A stretch of 64,000 nt of DNA from Opitutaceae bacterium (GTDB taxonomy: Bacteria; Verrucomicrobiota; Verrucomicrobiia; Opitutales; Opitutaceae): the NCBI GenBank assembly GCA_027482185.1, contig JAIXWF010000019.1, positions 1 to 64,000 on the forward strand, written 5' to 3'. A program made the translations under genes and the position numbers. The notes below the pieces were generated by a model, which was not told the DNA's origin, ran no database searches, and worked only from the letters and a program-made list of their open reading frames with translations. This document shows positions 47,595-55,994 of the stretch, one piece after another. Position 1 is the stretch's first letter. Each line of letters starts with the position of its first letter.

Positions 47595-48182
47595 TCAGCG
47601 CAACAACACGCTTTTTTCGGCCACGCTCTCGCGCAGCACGCGGAGCGCAGTGCGGTGGGCCGGCGACGCCGGATCCTGGCTGAAGAGCGAGAAGAGGACG
47701 GCGACGCCCGGCCAGACCTTCACCCCGCAGGTGACGTGGCGGTATTCGCCCGGGGGCAATTCCGTTTTGCCAACGAGGGCCGCGTCCGTGAAAGCGCAGT
47801 AGGTGCCGGCGCCGGACTTCGGTTCGAGTTCCTCGAATTGCATCCCCTTCTCCACCGAGCCCGCGACATAGGCGCCGTAGGTCTCGTGCAGCAGTCGGCG
47901 GCGTTCGTAGGCCTCGCCAAACCGGCCCTCGGCGTCGGGGACGAACGTCAATTGCAGGCTGACGGACTCGCCGGGGCCGGTGAGGAAAACGCGGAACAGC
48001 CCGCGTTCGTCGCGGCCGCTTTCGAACCGGAAACCGTCGGGCACCTCCACGGCGAGCCGGCGGTGGTCGAAGACGAAGACGGATTCCTCCCGGCGCGGGG
48101 CGGCTTCGGCGGAGGCGAGGCCGGAACCGGCCAGCACGATGAGCCACCACCAGACGCGGAACGAAGCGAAGCGCGGATTCAT
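47595..48182 (-). CDS. Secreted hypothetical protein
   Basis: 195 aa with signal peptide MNPRFASFRVWWWLIVLAGSGLASA. Confidence 0.65.
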   Translation of the reverse strand: MNPRFASFRVWWWLIVLAGSGLASAEAAPRREESVFVFDHRRLAVEVPDGFRFESGRDERGLFRVFLTGPGESVSLQLTFVPDAEGRFGEAYERRRLLHETYGAYVAGSVEKGMQFEELEPKSGAGTYCAFTDAALVGKTELPPGEYRHVTCGVKVWPGVAVLFSLFSQDPASPAHRTALRVLRESVAEKSVLLR

Positions 48183-48249
48183 GAAACGGAAATTGCCCCG
48201 GTGGGACTCCGCCCGCGGGAAATGTTTCCCCGAAACCGGGCGGTGCGGG

Positions 48250-49188
48250 TCAGCGCCCGCTCTTCACGCCGCTGGCCAGCAGCGTCTCGAACTGCGGTTC
48301 GGCGGTTTCTTTGGCGACCGAGGTGACCTCGACCTTGCCGAAGCCGGCCTTCTCGAGGAAGCCGTGCAGCGTGTGTTCGGAGAAACCCAGCCACACATCG
48401 GCGTACAACTCGCGGGCTTTGCCGAAGGTGTGCTCGTTGAGGTCGAGAATGATCAATTGGCCGCCGGGCCGCAGAATGCGGAACGCCTCGGCCACGGCCG
48501 CGGGCGGATGCTGCGCGTGGTGCAACGCCTGGCTGAGGATCGCGAGGTCGACGGATTGGTCGGGCAGCGGCACCTGCTCGATGTCGCCGAGCTTGTAGGC
48601 GAGGTTGGCGAGGCCGTTCTTCTTCGCGAGTTCGGTGCCGACCTCGACCATGCGCGGCGAATTGTCGATGCACCAGACCTGCCGGGCGCGCCGCGCGAGC
48701 AACTGGGAAACCAAGCCTTCGCCCGCTCCAAGATCGGCGATGTCGATCGCCGGCGTGAGCCGCAGGGCCAGGTGGCCGATCGCTTCCCAGGAACGGCCCG
48801 GGCAGTAGTTTTTCCCGAGACGGCCCGCGATGAGATTGAAGTATTGCTCCTGCGTGCGCCGACGTTTGCGCAAAATGCGGTCGAGATTCTCGCGGTCGGC
48901 GGCGATGACCGCGAGGTCGGCCACGGAATCGACCGCCGCGCGGATCAGCCCGAGAGTTTTCGGCGCGAGATTGGTCCTAAGGGAATAGAAGGCCTTCTTC
49001 CCCTCGCGCCGGTCGCTGACAAGATTCACGGTCCGCAGGAGCGAGAGCTGGGACGAAATCCGCGACTGCCCCATGTCGAGAATCTCCTGCAGCTCGGCCA
49101 CCGACAGTTCCTCGCGCATGACGAGCCCGAGCAGCCGCAACCGCGTCGGATCGGACAAGATCTTGAGGATATCCCAGGAAACATTCAC
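48250..49188 (-). CDS. ArsR-type wHTH fused to SAM-dependent methyltransferase
   Basis: GTG start; WDILKILSDPTRLRLLGLVMREELSVAELQEILDMGQSRISSQLSLL followed by IADLGAGEGLVSQLLARRARQVWCIDNSPRMVEVG; 312 aa. Confidence 0.88.
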   Translation of the reverse strand: MNVSWDILKILSDPTRLRLLGLVMREELSVAELQEILDMGQSRISSQLSLLRTVNLVSDRREGKKAFYSLRTNLAPKTLGLIRAAVDSVADLAVIAADRENLDRILRKRRRTQEQYFNLIAGRLGKNYCPGRSWEAIGHLALRLTPAIDIADLGAGEGLVSQLLARRARQVWCIDNSPRMVEVGTELAKKNGLANLAYKLGDIEQVPLPDQSVDLAILSQALHHAQHPPAAVAEAFRILRPGGQLIILDLNEHTFGKARELYADVWLGFSEHTLHGFLEKAGFGKVEVTSVAKETAEPQFETLLASGVKSGR

Positions 49189-49243
49189 GCGGCGCCGAAC
49201 GTGGTCGGCCCCCCGGCCAAAGGCAATTCCCGCCGTGGCATCT

Positions 49244-49873
49244 TCAGCGCAGGAGCGCCGCCAATTGCCAAAGCCCGAAGCCGGCCAGCAGGCTGCCGGA
49301 GAAACGGTTGAGCAGCACGAAGTGCCGCGGTTCGAATTTCCGGCCGATGGCCGAAGCGACCGTGCTGAGCAACAGCCACCACAATGCGGAACCGCAGAAG
49401 ACCCCGGCCACGAGCAGCAACGCCGGCCGCAACCCGGTGTCCGCGACATGCCCCAGGCCCAATCCGGCGAACACGCCGGCAAAGGCCAACACCGTCATCG
49501 GACTCGTCAACGTCAGCAGGAGCGTCGTGGCAAAGGCCCCGCCCAGACCCGGCCGGCCGGCCGATTCATCCCCGGCCGGCGCGGGCCCCGAGGGTGGCCG
49601 GGCCCGAAACGTCGCGATGCCCATCCACAGCAAAAAGGCGCCGCCGAAGACCTGCAGCCAAGTCCGGTGATCGAGGAGCACTTGGGTGACGGCCGTAAGC
49701 CCCAGCGCCGCGATGAGGCCGTAAAACGTATCCGCCGTCGCCGCGCCGAGTCCCGACGCCAAGCCAAACCACCGGCCCTGCGCCATCGAGCGCCGGATGC
49801 ACAAGAGGCCGATGGGGCCGACGGGCGCCGCGATCGAGAAACCGATCAACGTCCCCTGCACCCAGGGGTTCAT
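49244..49873 (-). CDS. LysE-family transporter
   Basis: Start MNPWVQGTLIGFSIAAPVGPIGLLCIRRSMAQG; 209 aa, hydrophobic segments. Confidence 0.85.
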   Translation of the reverse strand: MNPWVQGTLIGFSIAAPVGPIGLLCIRRSMAQGRWFGLASGLGAATADTFYGLIAALGLTAVTQVLLDHRTWLQVFGGAFLLWMGIATFRARPPSGPAPAGDESAGRPGLGGAFATTLLLTLTSPMTVLAFAGVFAGLGLGHVADTGLRPALLLVAGVFCGSALWWLLLSTVASAIGRKFEPRHFVLLNRFSGSLLAGFGLWQLAALLR

Positions 49874-49982
49874 GGCGTTGAAAGAATCCGCGGCGGAAGC
49901 GAGGGCGGGCACGGGTCGGACAGCAAAAGGGCGGCCCGGAGGCCGCCCGCAGTTCAAACGGAGCGCGTTGCGCCGGACGGGC

Positions 49983-51824
49983 TCAGGCCTTGTCGGCGTA
50001 GCGGGTGATCGAGACGACGGTGTATTCGTCCTCGGAACCGCCGGTCTTCACCTTGACGACGTCGCCCGGCTTGCGGCCCAGCAACGCGGCGCCGAAGGCC
50101 GTCTTGTAGGAAATGACGTTGTTGTCCGGGTCGCCGTCCCAGGCGCCGAGGATCGTGTAGGTCGTGGCGGAGCCGCCGGCGTGCTTGACGTTGACGATGG
50201 TGCCGACGCCGACCTGGTCGGCGGACGCGTCCTTGAAATCGGTGACGCGGGCGCGGCCGAGATCCTTTTCGAGGAGGGTCTTCTGGGCCATGAGGACCTG
50301 CTGGTCCTGTTTCGCCATCTTGTACTCGGAGTTTTCCTTGAGATCGCCGTGCTCGCGGGCGGCGGCGATGGCCTTGGAGTTTTCCGGAATCTTCTTGGAG
50401 ACGATCGTATCGTACTCCTCGCGCTTGCGGTCGTAGCTGGCGCGGGAAACGAGGAGCTGCTCCTCCTTGCCCTCGGCGTCGGCGGCGACGAGCGATTGGA
50501 TCTTGGGGAAGATCTTGATGAAGCGCGCGAGCAGGGACTTCTTCGTGAGTTCCTCGAAGCCCTGGTTGAGCATCAGGGTGTTCGCGAGGTCGCGGGCCGT
50601 CTCGGGATCGGCGGTGGAGAGGAGGTCGGAAATGAGATCGGTGTCCTCGCTGAGGATGTCGGCGAGCGGAATCCGGCGGGCACTCGAGGCCTGCAGCGCC
50701 TCGTAATCGATGGCGAAGAAGATGGCGCCGAGGAGACGCGGCGTGATCAGGTCGTTGAGCAGCTTGGCGAACTTCTTCGAGTGGCGGTTCTTGACGATCC
50801 AGAGCAGCACCGGCGCGCGGAGATTCTGCTCGGTCTGCCAGCGCTTGAGGGTGGCGGCGAGTTCGTCGGCGTGGCCCTGGCTGACGAGGAAGTTGATGCA
50901 CTCCGTCGTGAATTTGCCCTGGGAAGTCTTGAGCAGGCTGAAGAGGATGTCGCGGGCCTCGATCGGATGCGTTTCCTGGATCAGCTCGAGGAAACGGGAT
51001 TGGAACTGCACCGGGATCTTCTCGGCGATGCCGGGGAGGTCGCGGACGTTGGCGATGATCGCGGCCTGGGCGGGCTCGAAGGTCTTGTCGGAACCGAGGG
51101 CCTTGGCGAGGTCGTCGCGCACGGCGGCGCCGTAGAGGCGCTCGGCTTCGTCGATCTGGTTGGAAATCTTCACGGCCTCGGCGAGACCGTCGAGCACGGT
51201 GCTGAGGTCGCCCTTGAATTCCTTCTTGCCGAGCGTCGCGAGCAATTCCTCGGCGAGGCTGATGCGGCGGCGGGCGGAACGCGTGCCGTTGAACTGTTCC
51301 ATGATCTCGTCCTCGGCGGAGACGGGCGTCTCGCGCAGGACGTAGCACTCGGTCTTCTTCTCCGGCACGGCGACGCGGGGATCCTTCGCGACCAACTTCT
51401 TGGCGGCGGACCACCATTTCTTGAACTTCTCCTCGCCGATCACCTGCGCGAGCGTGATCTCGAGCTCGATGGCGGTGGCGGCGTTGTTCGGATAGGCCTG
51501 AAGGGCCTCGACGACGAGCTGGGCGGGATTCTCCGCGATCAATTCGTTGATCTTGGCGGTGTCGGTCTCTTTGCGGACGAGGAGGTGCTTCGGCGGGAGG
51601 ACCTCCATCGTCGAGATGCAAAACGACGGATCCATCGGGTGGCCCTGCTTGCCCTTGAAATCGATCAGCAGCCGCTGCGTGCCCTCGTCGTACGACTTGA
51701 TCTGGCCGAAACCCCAGCTGCGATGCACCACGTAAGCGCCCGGCTCCATCGCCTCGAGTTTGGCTTTGGCCGCCTTGAGGGACGGCGATTTGGCGATGAG
51801 CGCGGAAACAGCTTCGGAATTCAT
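49983..51824 (-). CDS. GreA/GreB-type elongation factor with long N-terminal extension
   Basis: Start MNSEAVSALIAKSPSLKAAKAK; 613 aa; C-terminal REHGDLKENSEYKMAKQDQQVLMAQKTLLEKDLGRAR ... AFGAALLGRKPGDVVKV is GreA-like. Confidence 0.85.
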   Translation of the reverse strand: MNSEAVSALIAKSPSLKAAKAKLEAMEPGAYVVHRSWGFGQIKSYDEGTQRLLIDFKGKQGHPMDPSFCISTMEVLPPKHLLVRKETDTAKINELIAENPAQLVVEALQAYPNNAATAIELEITLAQVIGEEKFKKWWSAAKKLVAKDPRVAVPEKKTECYVLRETPVSAEDEIMEQFNGTRSARRRISLAEELLATLGKKEFKGDLSTVLDGLAEAVKISNQIDEAERLYGAAVRDDLAKALGSDKTFEPAQAAIIANVRDLPGIAEKIPVQFQSRFLELIQETHPIEARDILFSLLKTSQGKFTTECINFLVSQGHADELAATLKRWQTEQNLRAPVLLWIVKNRHSKKFAKLLNDLITPRLLGAIFFAIDYEALQASSARRIPLADILSEDTDLISDLLSTADPETARDLANTLMLNQGFEELTKKSLLARFIKIFPKIQSLVAADAEGKEEQLLVSRASYDRKREEYDTIVSKKIPENSKAIAAAREHGDLKENSEYKMAKQDQQVLMAQKTLLEKDLGRARVTDFKDASADQVGVGTIVNVKHAGGSATTYTILGAWDGDPDNNVISYKTAFGAALLGRKPGDVVKVKTGGSEDEYTVVSITRYADKA

Positions 51825-51928
51825 GGTTGCGTGAGTGAGGGCCTGAACGGGAGAGTTGAGCGGACAATGACTAGCCTTGTCAAACCGCCTCTCCAAACCG
51901 GCTTAACCACCGGAAGTCCGAATCCCGC

Positions 51929-53239
51929 ATGAGCGCCCTTCCTGCGGCGAAATCCGATGCGTCCCAGACCGGCTCATGGCCGGCGGCCGCCCGGCTGTTG
52001 GCAACTTGGCTCGAGCGCCGCGAACGCGTCGACACCCTGCTCGACAGCCTGCCCCGCACGTTGACCGGCGCGCACCGCGCGCGCTGCCAACACCTCGTGC
52101 TCGGCGTCGTCCGCCACTTCGGCCGCATCGAGGCGGCCCTTGGCCGGCTCATCGCGCACCCGCCCCGCTTTTCGACCCGGGCCGTCCTCTTCATTGCCGG
52201 CTTCGAATTGATCGAAGCGGCGGCCGACCGCGACGACGGCCGCGTGGCCAAGATCGTCCACCACGCCGTCGACCAAACCAAGCTCCTCGCCAGCTCGGCC
52301 GAGGCCCGGCTGGTCAACGCCGTCGTGCGCAAGCTCGCCCCTGCCCTCGCGCTCCCCGCCCCGACCCTCAACGTCGATCCCGAGGAACTCGCGGAATACT
52401 TTTCGCATCCCGCTTGGCTCATCCGCCATTGGCTGGCGCATTTCGGCCCCGAATCCACCCGGGCCTTGCTCGAATGGAACCAGCAGCCCGCGCCGATCCA
52501 CGCGCGCTGGCGCGCCGCCGACGAGCCCCTGCCCGATTTCCTCAAGCCCACGCGCTGGGCCGGGATGTACGAAGTCGAGTCCGGCCGTTGGCCCGACGTC
52601 GAACCCGCCCTCAAGGCCGGGAAACTTTATCTTCAGGATCCGTCGACCCGCATTCCCGTCGATTTGCTCGCGCCCGTCGCCGGCGAATCCGTCATCGATC
52701 TTTGCGCCGCACCCGGCGGCAAGAGCCTGCTCATCGCGGATACAATGAAACAGGGCCGCTTGGTCAGCGTCGATCTGCCCACCGTCCGCCTCGATCGCCT
52801 GAAGGAAAACCTCGCCCGCACCGTCGGCGTCGAGGTCGCGTTGGTCCAGGCGGATTTGCTCGAGAACATCACCGTCACTTTGCGCGAGCATCGCTTGCCG
52901 GCGACCTACGACGCCGTGCTGCTCGACGTGCCGTGTTCCAACACCGGCGTCATGCGCCACCGCGTCGACGTGAAGTGGCGCCTGCAGGCCGGCGACTTCA
53001 AGAAGCACCCGCAGCAGCAACTCTCGCTTCTGCACGCCGCGGCCCGCTTGGTTTCTCCGGGCGGCCGTTTGGTCTATTCGACCTGCAGCATCGATCCCGA
53101 GGAAAACGAGCGCGTCGTCGCGGCCTTCCTTGCCAGCAAGGCCGGCGGTCCGTTCGTCGCGGCCGGATCGACCCTGAGTTTCCCCTGGAGCTCGGGTCAC
53201 GACGGCGGCGGCGCCCTCCGGCTCAACCGCGTCGGCTGA
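51929..53239 (+). CDS. rsmB: 16S rRNA (cytosine-5)-methyltransferase, RsmB/NOP family
   Basis: 436 aa; NusB-like N-terminus; VIDLCAAPGGKSLLIAD, DVPCSNTGVMRHRVDVKWR, LVYSTCSIDPEENE. Confidence 0.85.
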   Translation: MSALPAAKSDASQTGSWPAAARLLATWLERRERVDTLLDSLPRTLTGAHRARCQHLVLGVVRHFGRIEAALGRLIAHPPRFSTRAVLFIAGFELIEAAADRDDGRVAKIVHHAVDQTKLLASSAEARLVNAVVRKLAPALALPAPTLNVDPEELAEYFSHPAWLIRHWLAHFGPESTRALLEWNQQPAPIHARWRAADEPLPDFLKPTRWAGMYEVESGRWPDVEPALKAGKLYLQDPSTRIPVDLLAPVAGESVIDLCAAPGGKSLLIADTMKQGRLVSVDLPTVRLDRLKENLARTVGVEVALVQADLLENITVTLREHRLPATYDAVLLDVPCSNTGVMRHRVDVKWRLQAGDFKKHPQQQLSLLHAAARLVSPGGRLVYSTCSIDPEENERVVAAFLASKAGGPFVAAGSTLSFPWSSGHDGGGALRLNRVG

Positions 53240-53265
53240 GGCGGCGCGGCCAGCCGCGCCGGGGC

Positions 53266-53346
53266 CGTTGTGAGTTGAGAGCTGAGAACTAAGAAACCGA
53301 ACCCTCGCGGTTCCGGAAAACGCGACCGCAACGCTCAACCCAGTTC
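53266..53346. repeat. Dispersed intergenic repeat, copy D
   Basis: GTTGTGAGTTGAGAGCTGAGAACTAAG ... ACGCTCAACCCAGTT; convergent junction. Confidence 0.5.
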
Positions 53347-53367
53347 GCACCACGGCATAGCTCCGGC

Positions 53368-54585
53368 TCAGGGCACGGCCGGCACGACGGCGACGGTTTT
53401 CCGTGTTTCGGTCGTGCCGTTGAGAAACGTCAGCGTCACCTCCGTCGCAACGGCGAGCAGTTTTTCGTAGCGGCCCAGATCCCAGCGGGCCACGGGTTCG
53501 TCGTTGATGCGCGTGACGAGGTCGCCCGGCACAACGCCCGCGGCGGCCGCGGGGGAACCCGGCACAACGCCGGCCGCGCGCCAGTACGCCGGGGTCTTCG
53601 TGAAGCTCAGACCGAAGGTGCGCCGCCCCGGCAGCCGCAGCGGTTCGCGCGACTCCCGATAGAAGGTCACGCGGTCCCGCGCCTGGTCGAAGGTCACGGC
53701 AAACGGCCGCAGCGCCGCGCCGCCGACCGCGGACAATTCATCCGTCAGGTCCACGACCGGCTGCGGAAAAACATAGTCGCCGATCGCGACGTTCGCCTCG
53801 ATCCGGCCGAGTTGCTGCACGCGGTCGCCCCCGAGGGTGCCGACGGTCGCGCCCTCGACCGGCCCGTGCAGGAAACGCGCGCCGAGGCCGACGGGGTTGA
53901 GGCTGAAACCCATGTCGCTGCCGGAGTCGATCAGGGCGAGCACGGAGCGTTCGCCCAGCCGGATCGAGATCAGCGGCGTCTTCCGCGCATCGTCGAACGG
54001 CAGCACCGTCCCCGGCACCAGCGGCGCGTTGGCCGCCGGCTGCAGAATCATCCGGCCGCCCGGATAATCCAACGTCAGCAGCGATTCGCGGAAGAACGGA
54101 AAGCCGAGCACGCCGTCGAGCTTCACCCCGAGGTGCGCCGACAGCGCCGCGCAGTCGTAGAGCAGCACCGGCACGTCGTCGAACCGCACGCCGCCGAGTT
54201 CGATCCGCCGCACCGACGCCGCCGGCAATTCCTCGATGCGGCCGTCGGCGCCCGCCACGCGCACGCGCGGGGCGTTGGCCGCGGCGGGCACGCGCCCCGG
54301 ATTCCGTTTCGCGAAGGCCGGCGTGACGAGCGTCACCGACGAACCCGTATCAACCAGAAACCGGTAGGGCCCGGCACGATCCCCTTTTACTTCGAGTATG
54401 GGCAGGTTGCCGTAGAGCTGCAGCGGCAGGATGACCAAGGGGGTCTCGAACGTCGTGCGGCCCGGTTGCGGCGGCGTGCGCTTGAGGCCGACGGCGCTGC
54501 AGCCGGAAAGCGTCAGGACAATCAACCAGAGCCAGACGCCGAGCGCCCGGCGGCCCCGGGCCGTTGGTCCTCGCCCCGCGTTCAT
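53368..54585 (-). CDS. Lipoprotein with retropepsin-like aspartyl protease and PDZ domains
   Basis: Lipobox LTLSGC; RFLVDTGSSVTLV and ALIDSGSDMGF; C-terminal PDZ-like PGSPAAAAGVVPGDLVTRINDEPV; 405 aa. Confidence 0.82.
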   Translation of the reverse strand: MNAGRGPTARGRRALGVWLWLIVLTLSGCSAVGLKRTPPQPGRTTFETPLVILPLQLYGNLPILEVKGDRAGPYRFLVDTGSSVTLVTPAFAKRNPGRVPAAANAPRVRVAGADGRIEELPAASVRRIELGGVRFDDVPVLLYDCAALSAHLGVKLDGVLGFPFFRESLLTLDYPGGRMILQPAANAPLVPGTVLPFDDARKTPLISIRLGERSVLALIDSGSDMGFSLNPVGLGARFLHGPVEGATVGTLGGDRVQQLGRIEANVAIGDYVFPQPVVDLTDELSAVGGAALRPFAVTFDQARDRVTFYRESREPLRLPGRRTFGLSFTKTPAYWRAAGVVPGSPAAAAGVVPGDLVTRINDEPVARWDLGRYEKLLAVATEVTLTFLNGTTETRKTVAVVPAVP

Positions 54586-55946
54586 TTCGCCGGTTTCGGC
54601 AACTTCAGGCCCAGCACCAGCGCCGCCGCCGCGAGGACGGCTCCGGCGACAAACACGCTCGTCGCGCCGAAGCGCCAGAACACGAGGCCCGCGAGCACGG
54701 GCGTGATCGCCCGCGACAGCGAGCCGAGCGAACGGAAGATTCCGAGCACCCGGCCCTGTTCGTCGGCGCGCGCATACAGCGAAATCAATCCCGTGGTCGA
54801 CGGATTCACCAACCCGGAACCCAAGGCCAGCAAGGCGAGGCCGCCGTACAGCAGCCAAGGTTGGTTCGCGTAGCCGATCGCCAAAAACCCCAGAATCGAA
54901 ACACCGAGACCGGCGGACAACACGCGCAGTTCATCGATGGTCTTGAGCAGACGGCGCACGATGAAGCCCTGCGTGACGATCGCGCAGAGCCCCAGGAAAC
55001 CGAGCAGCAGGCCGTTTTCCCGGGCCGTGTAGCCGAAGCGGGTCGTCGCGAGAAACGTGAGCGACGCCTCCATCGCGACAAAGGCGATCGAAAAGACGAA
55101 CGCCACGAGGTTGGTCCGGCGGAGGGCCGGATCGTGCAGGCCGAGGATGGCGGCGATGGGGTTGCGCAGGCGCGGCTCGAGCGCGCCGGCCCGCGCTTCG
55201 GGCGTGAGCGATTCGTTGAAGCGCAGCGCGATCCAGACGAGGTTCACGAGGCAAAGTCCCAGCGCCAGCAGCGCCGGCACGGAAAACGGATTGATGCCGA
55301 AAGCCGCGAGGCCGGGAAACCGCTGCAGCAGGTCCAGGTGCACCGTGAGCGCGCCGATCGTCGGCCCGGTCACGAGCCCGAGGCCGAACGCCGCGCCGAC
55401 CAAGCCCATGGCCTTGGAACGCTCGGCCCGCGAAGTCACGTCCGCGACCGCGGCCGTGGCGACGGACAAATTGCCGCTGAACGCCCCGCTCACCACGCGC
55501 GAGAGCAGGAACAGCCAGAACGAACCGCTGCAGACCCAGATCAGGTAGCCGAGCGCCGTGCCCGCAACCGTCAGCAGCAGCACGGGCCGACGGCCGCGCC
55601 GGTCGCTGACGGCGCCCCAAAACGGGGCGAAGATGAACTGCAAAATCGAAAACACCGAGCTCAGCACGCCGCCGAACAGCACCGGCGCGTAGTTCTCGAT
55701 CCCGAAGCTCCGGGCCAAAGCCTGGGTTTGGCCCAGCATCCAACCCAACGCGCCGGCCTCGCCTTCCAGCTTCAGGTAATAGGTCAGCAGGTCCGGCCCG
55801 AGCGGGAAAATGATCGAGAACCCGATGAGGTCGATGTACAGCGTGAGGAAGATCACGCCGAGCGACAGCGGGCGCCCGGACCGGGGCGGAGTGGAAGGGG
55901 AAGCGGTGGACACGAAGGACGGCGAAGCAAACGGGTCCCGCCGCAA
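54582..55946 (-). CDS. Major facilitator superfamily transporter (TetA-like)
   Basis: 454 aa, TTG-start ORF; GVIFLTLYIDLIGFSIIFPLGPDLL, GAVSDRRGRRPVLLLTVAGTALGYL; exact start uncertain. Confidence 0.88.
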   Translation of the reverse strand: MRRDPFASPSFVSTASPSTPPRSGRPLSLGVIFLTLYIDLIGFSIIFPLGPDLLTYYLKLEGEAGALGWMLGQTQALARSFGIENYAPVLFGGVLSSVFSILQFIFAPFWGAVSDRRGRRPVLLLTVAGTALGYLIWVCSGSFWLFLLSRVVSGAFSGNLSVATAAVADVTSRAERSKAMGLVGAAFGLGLVTGPTIGALTVHLDLLQRFPGLAAFGINPFSVPALLALGLCLVNLVWIALRFNESLTPEARAGALEPRLRNPIAAILGLHDPALRRTNLVAFVFSIAFVAMEASLTFLATTRFGYTARENGLLLGFLGLCAIVTQGFIVRRLLKTIDELRVLSAGLGVSILGFLAIGYANQPWLLYGGLALLALGSGLVNPSTTGLISLYARADEQGRVLGIFRSLGSLSRAITPVLAGLVFWRFGATSVFVAGAVLAAAALVLGLKLPKPAK

Positions 55947-55994
55947 ACGCCAAGGCGCAAACGGCCCGCGGCCGCGATCTTCGCGCGGAACCGG

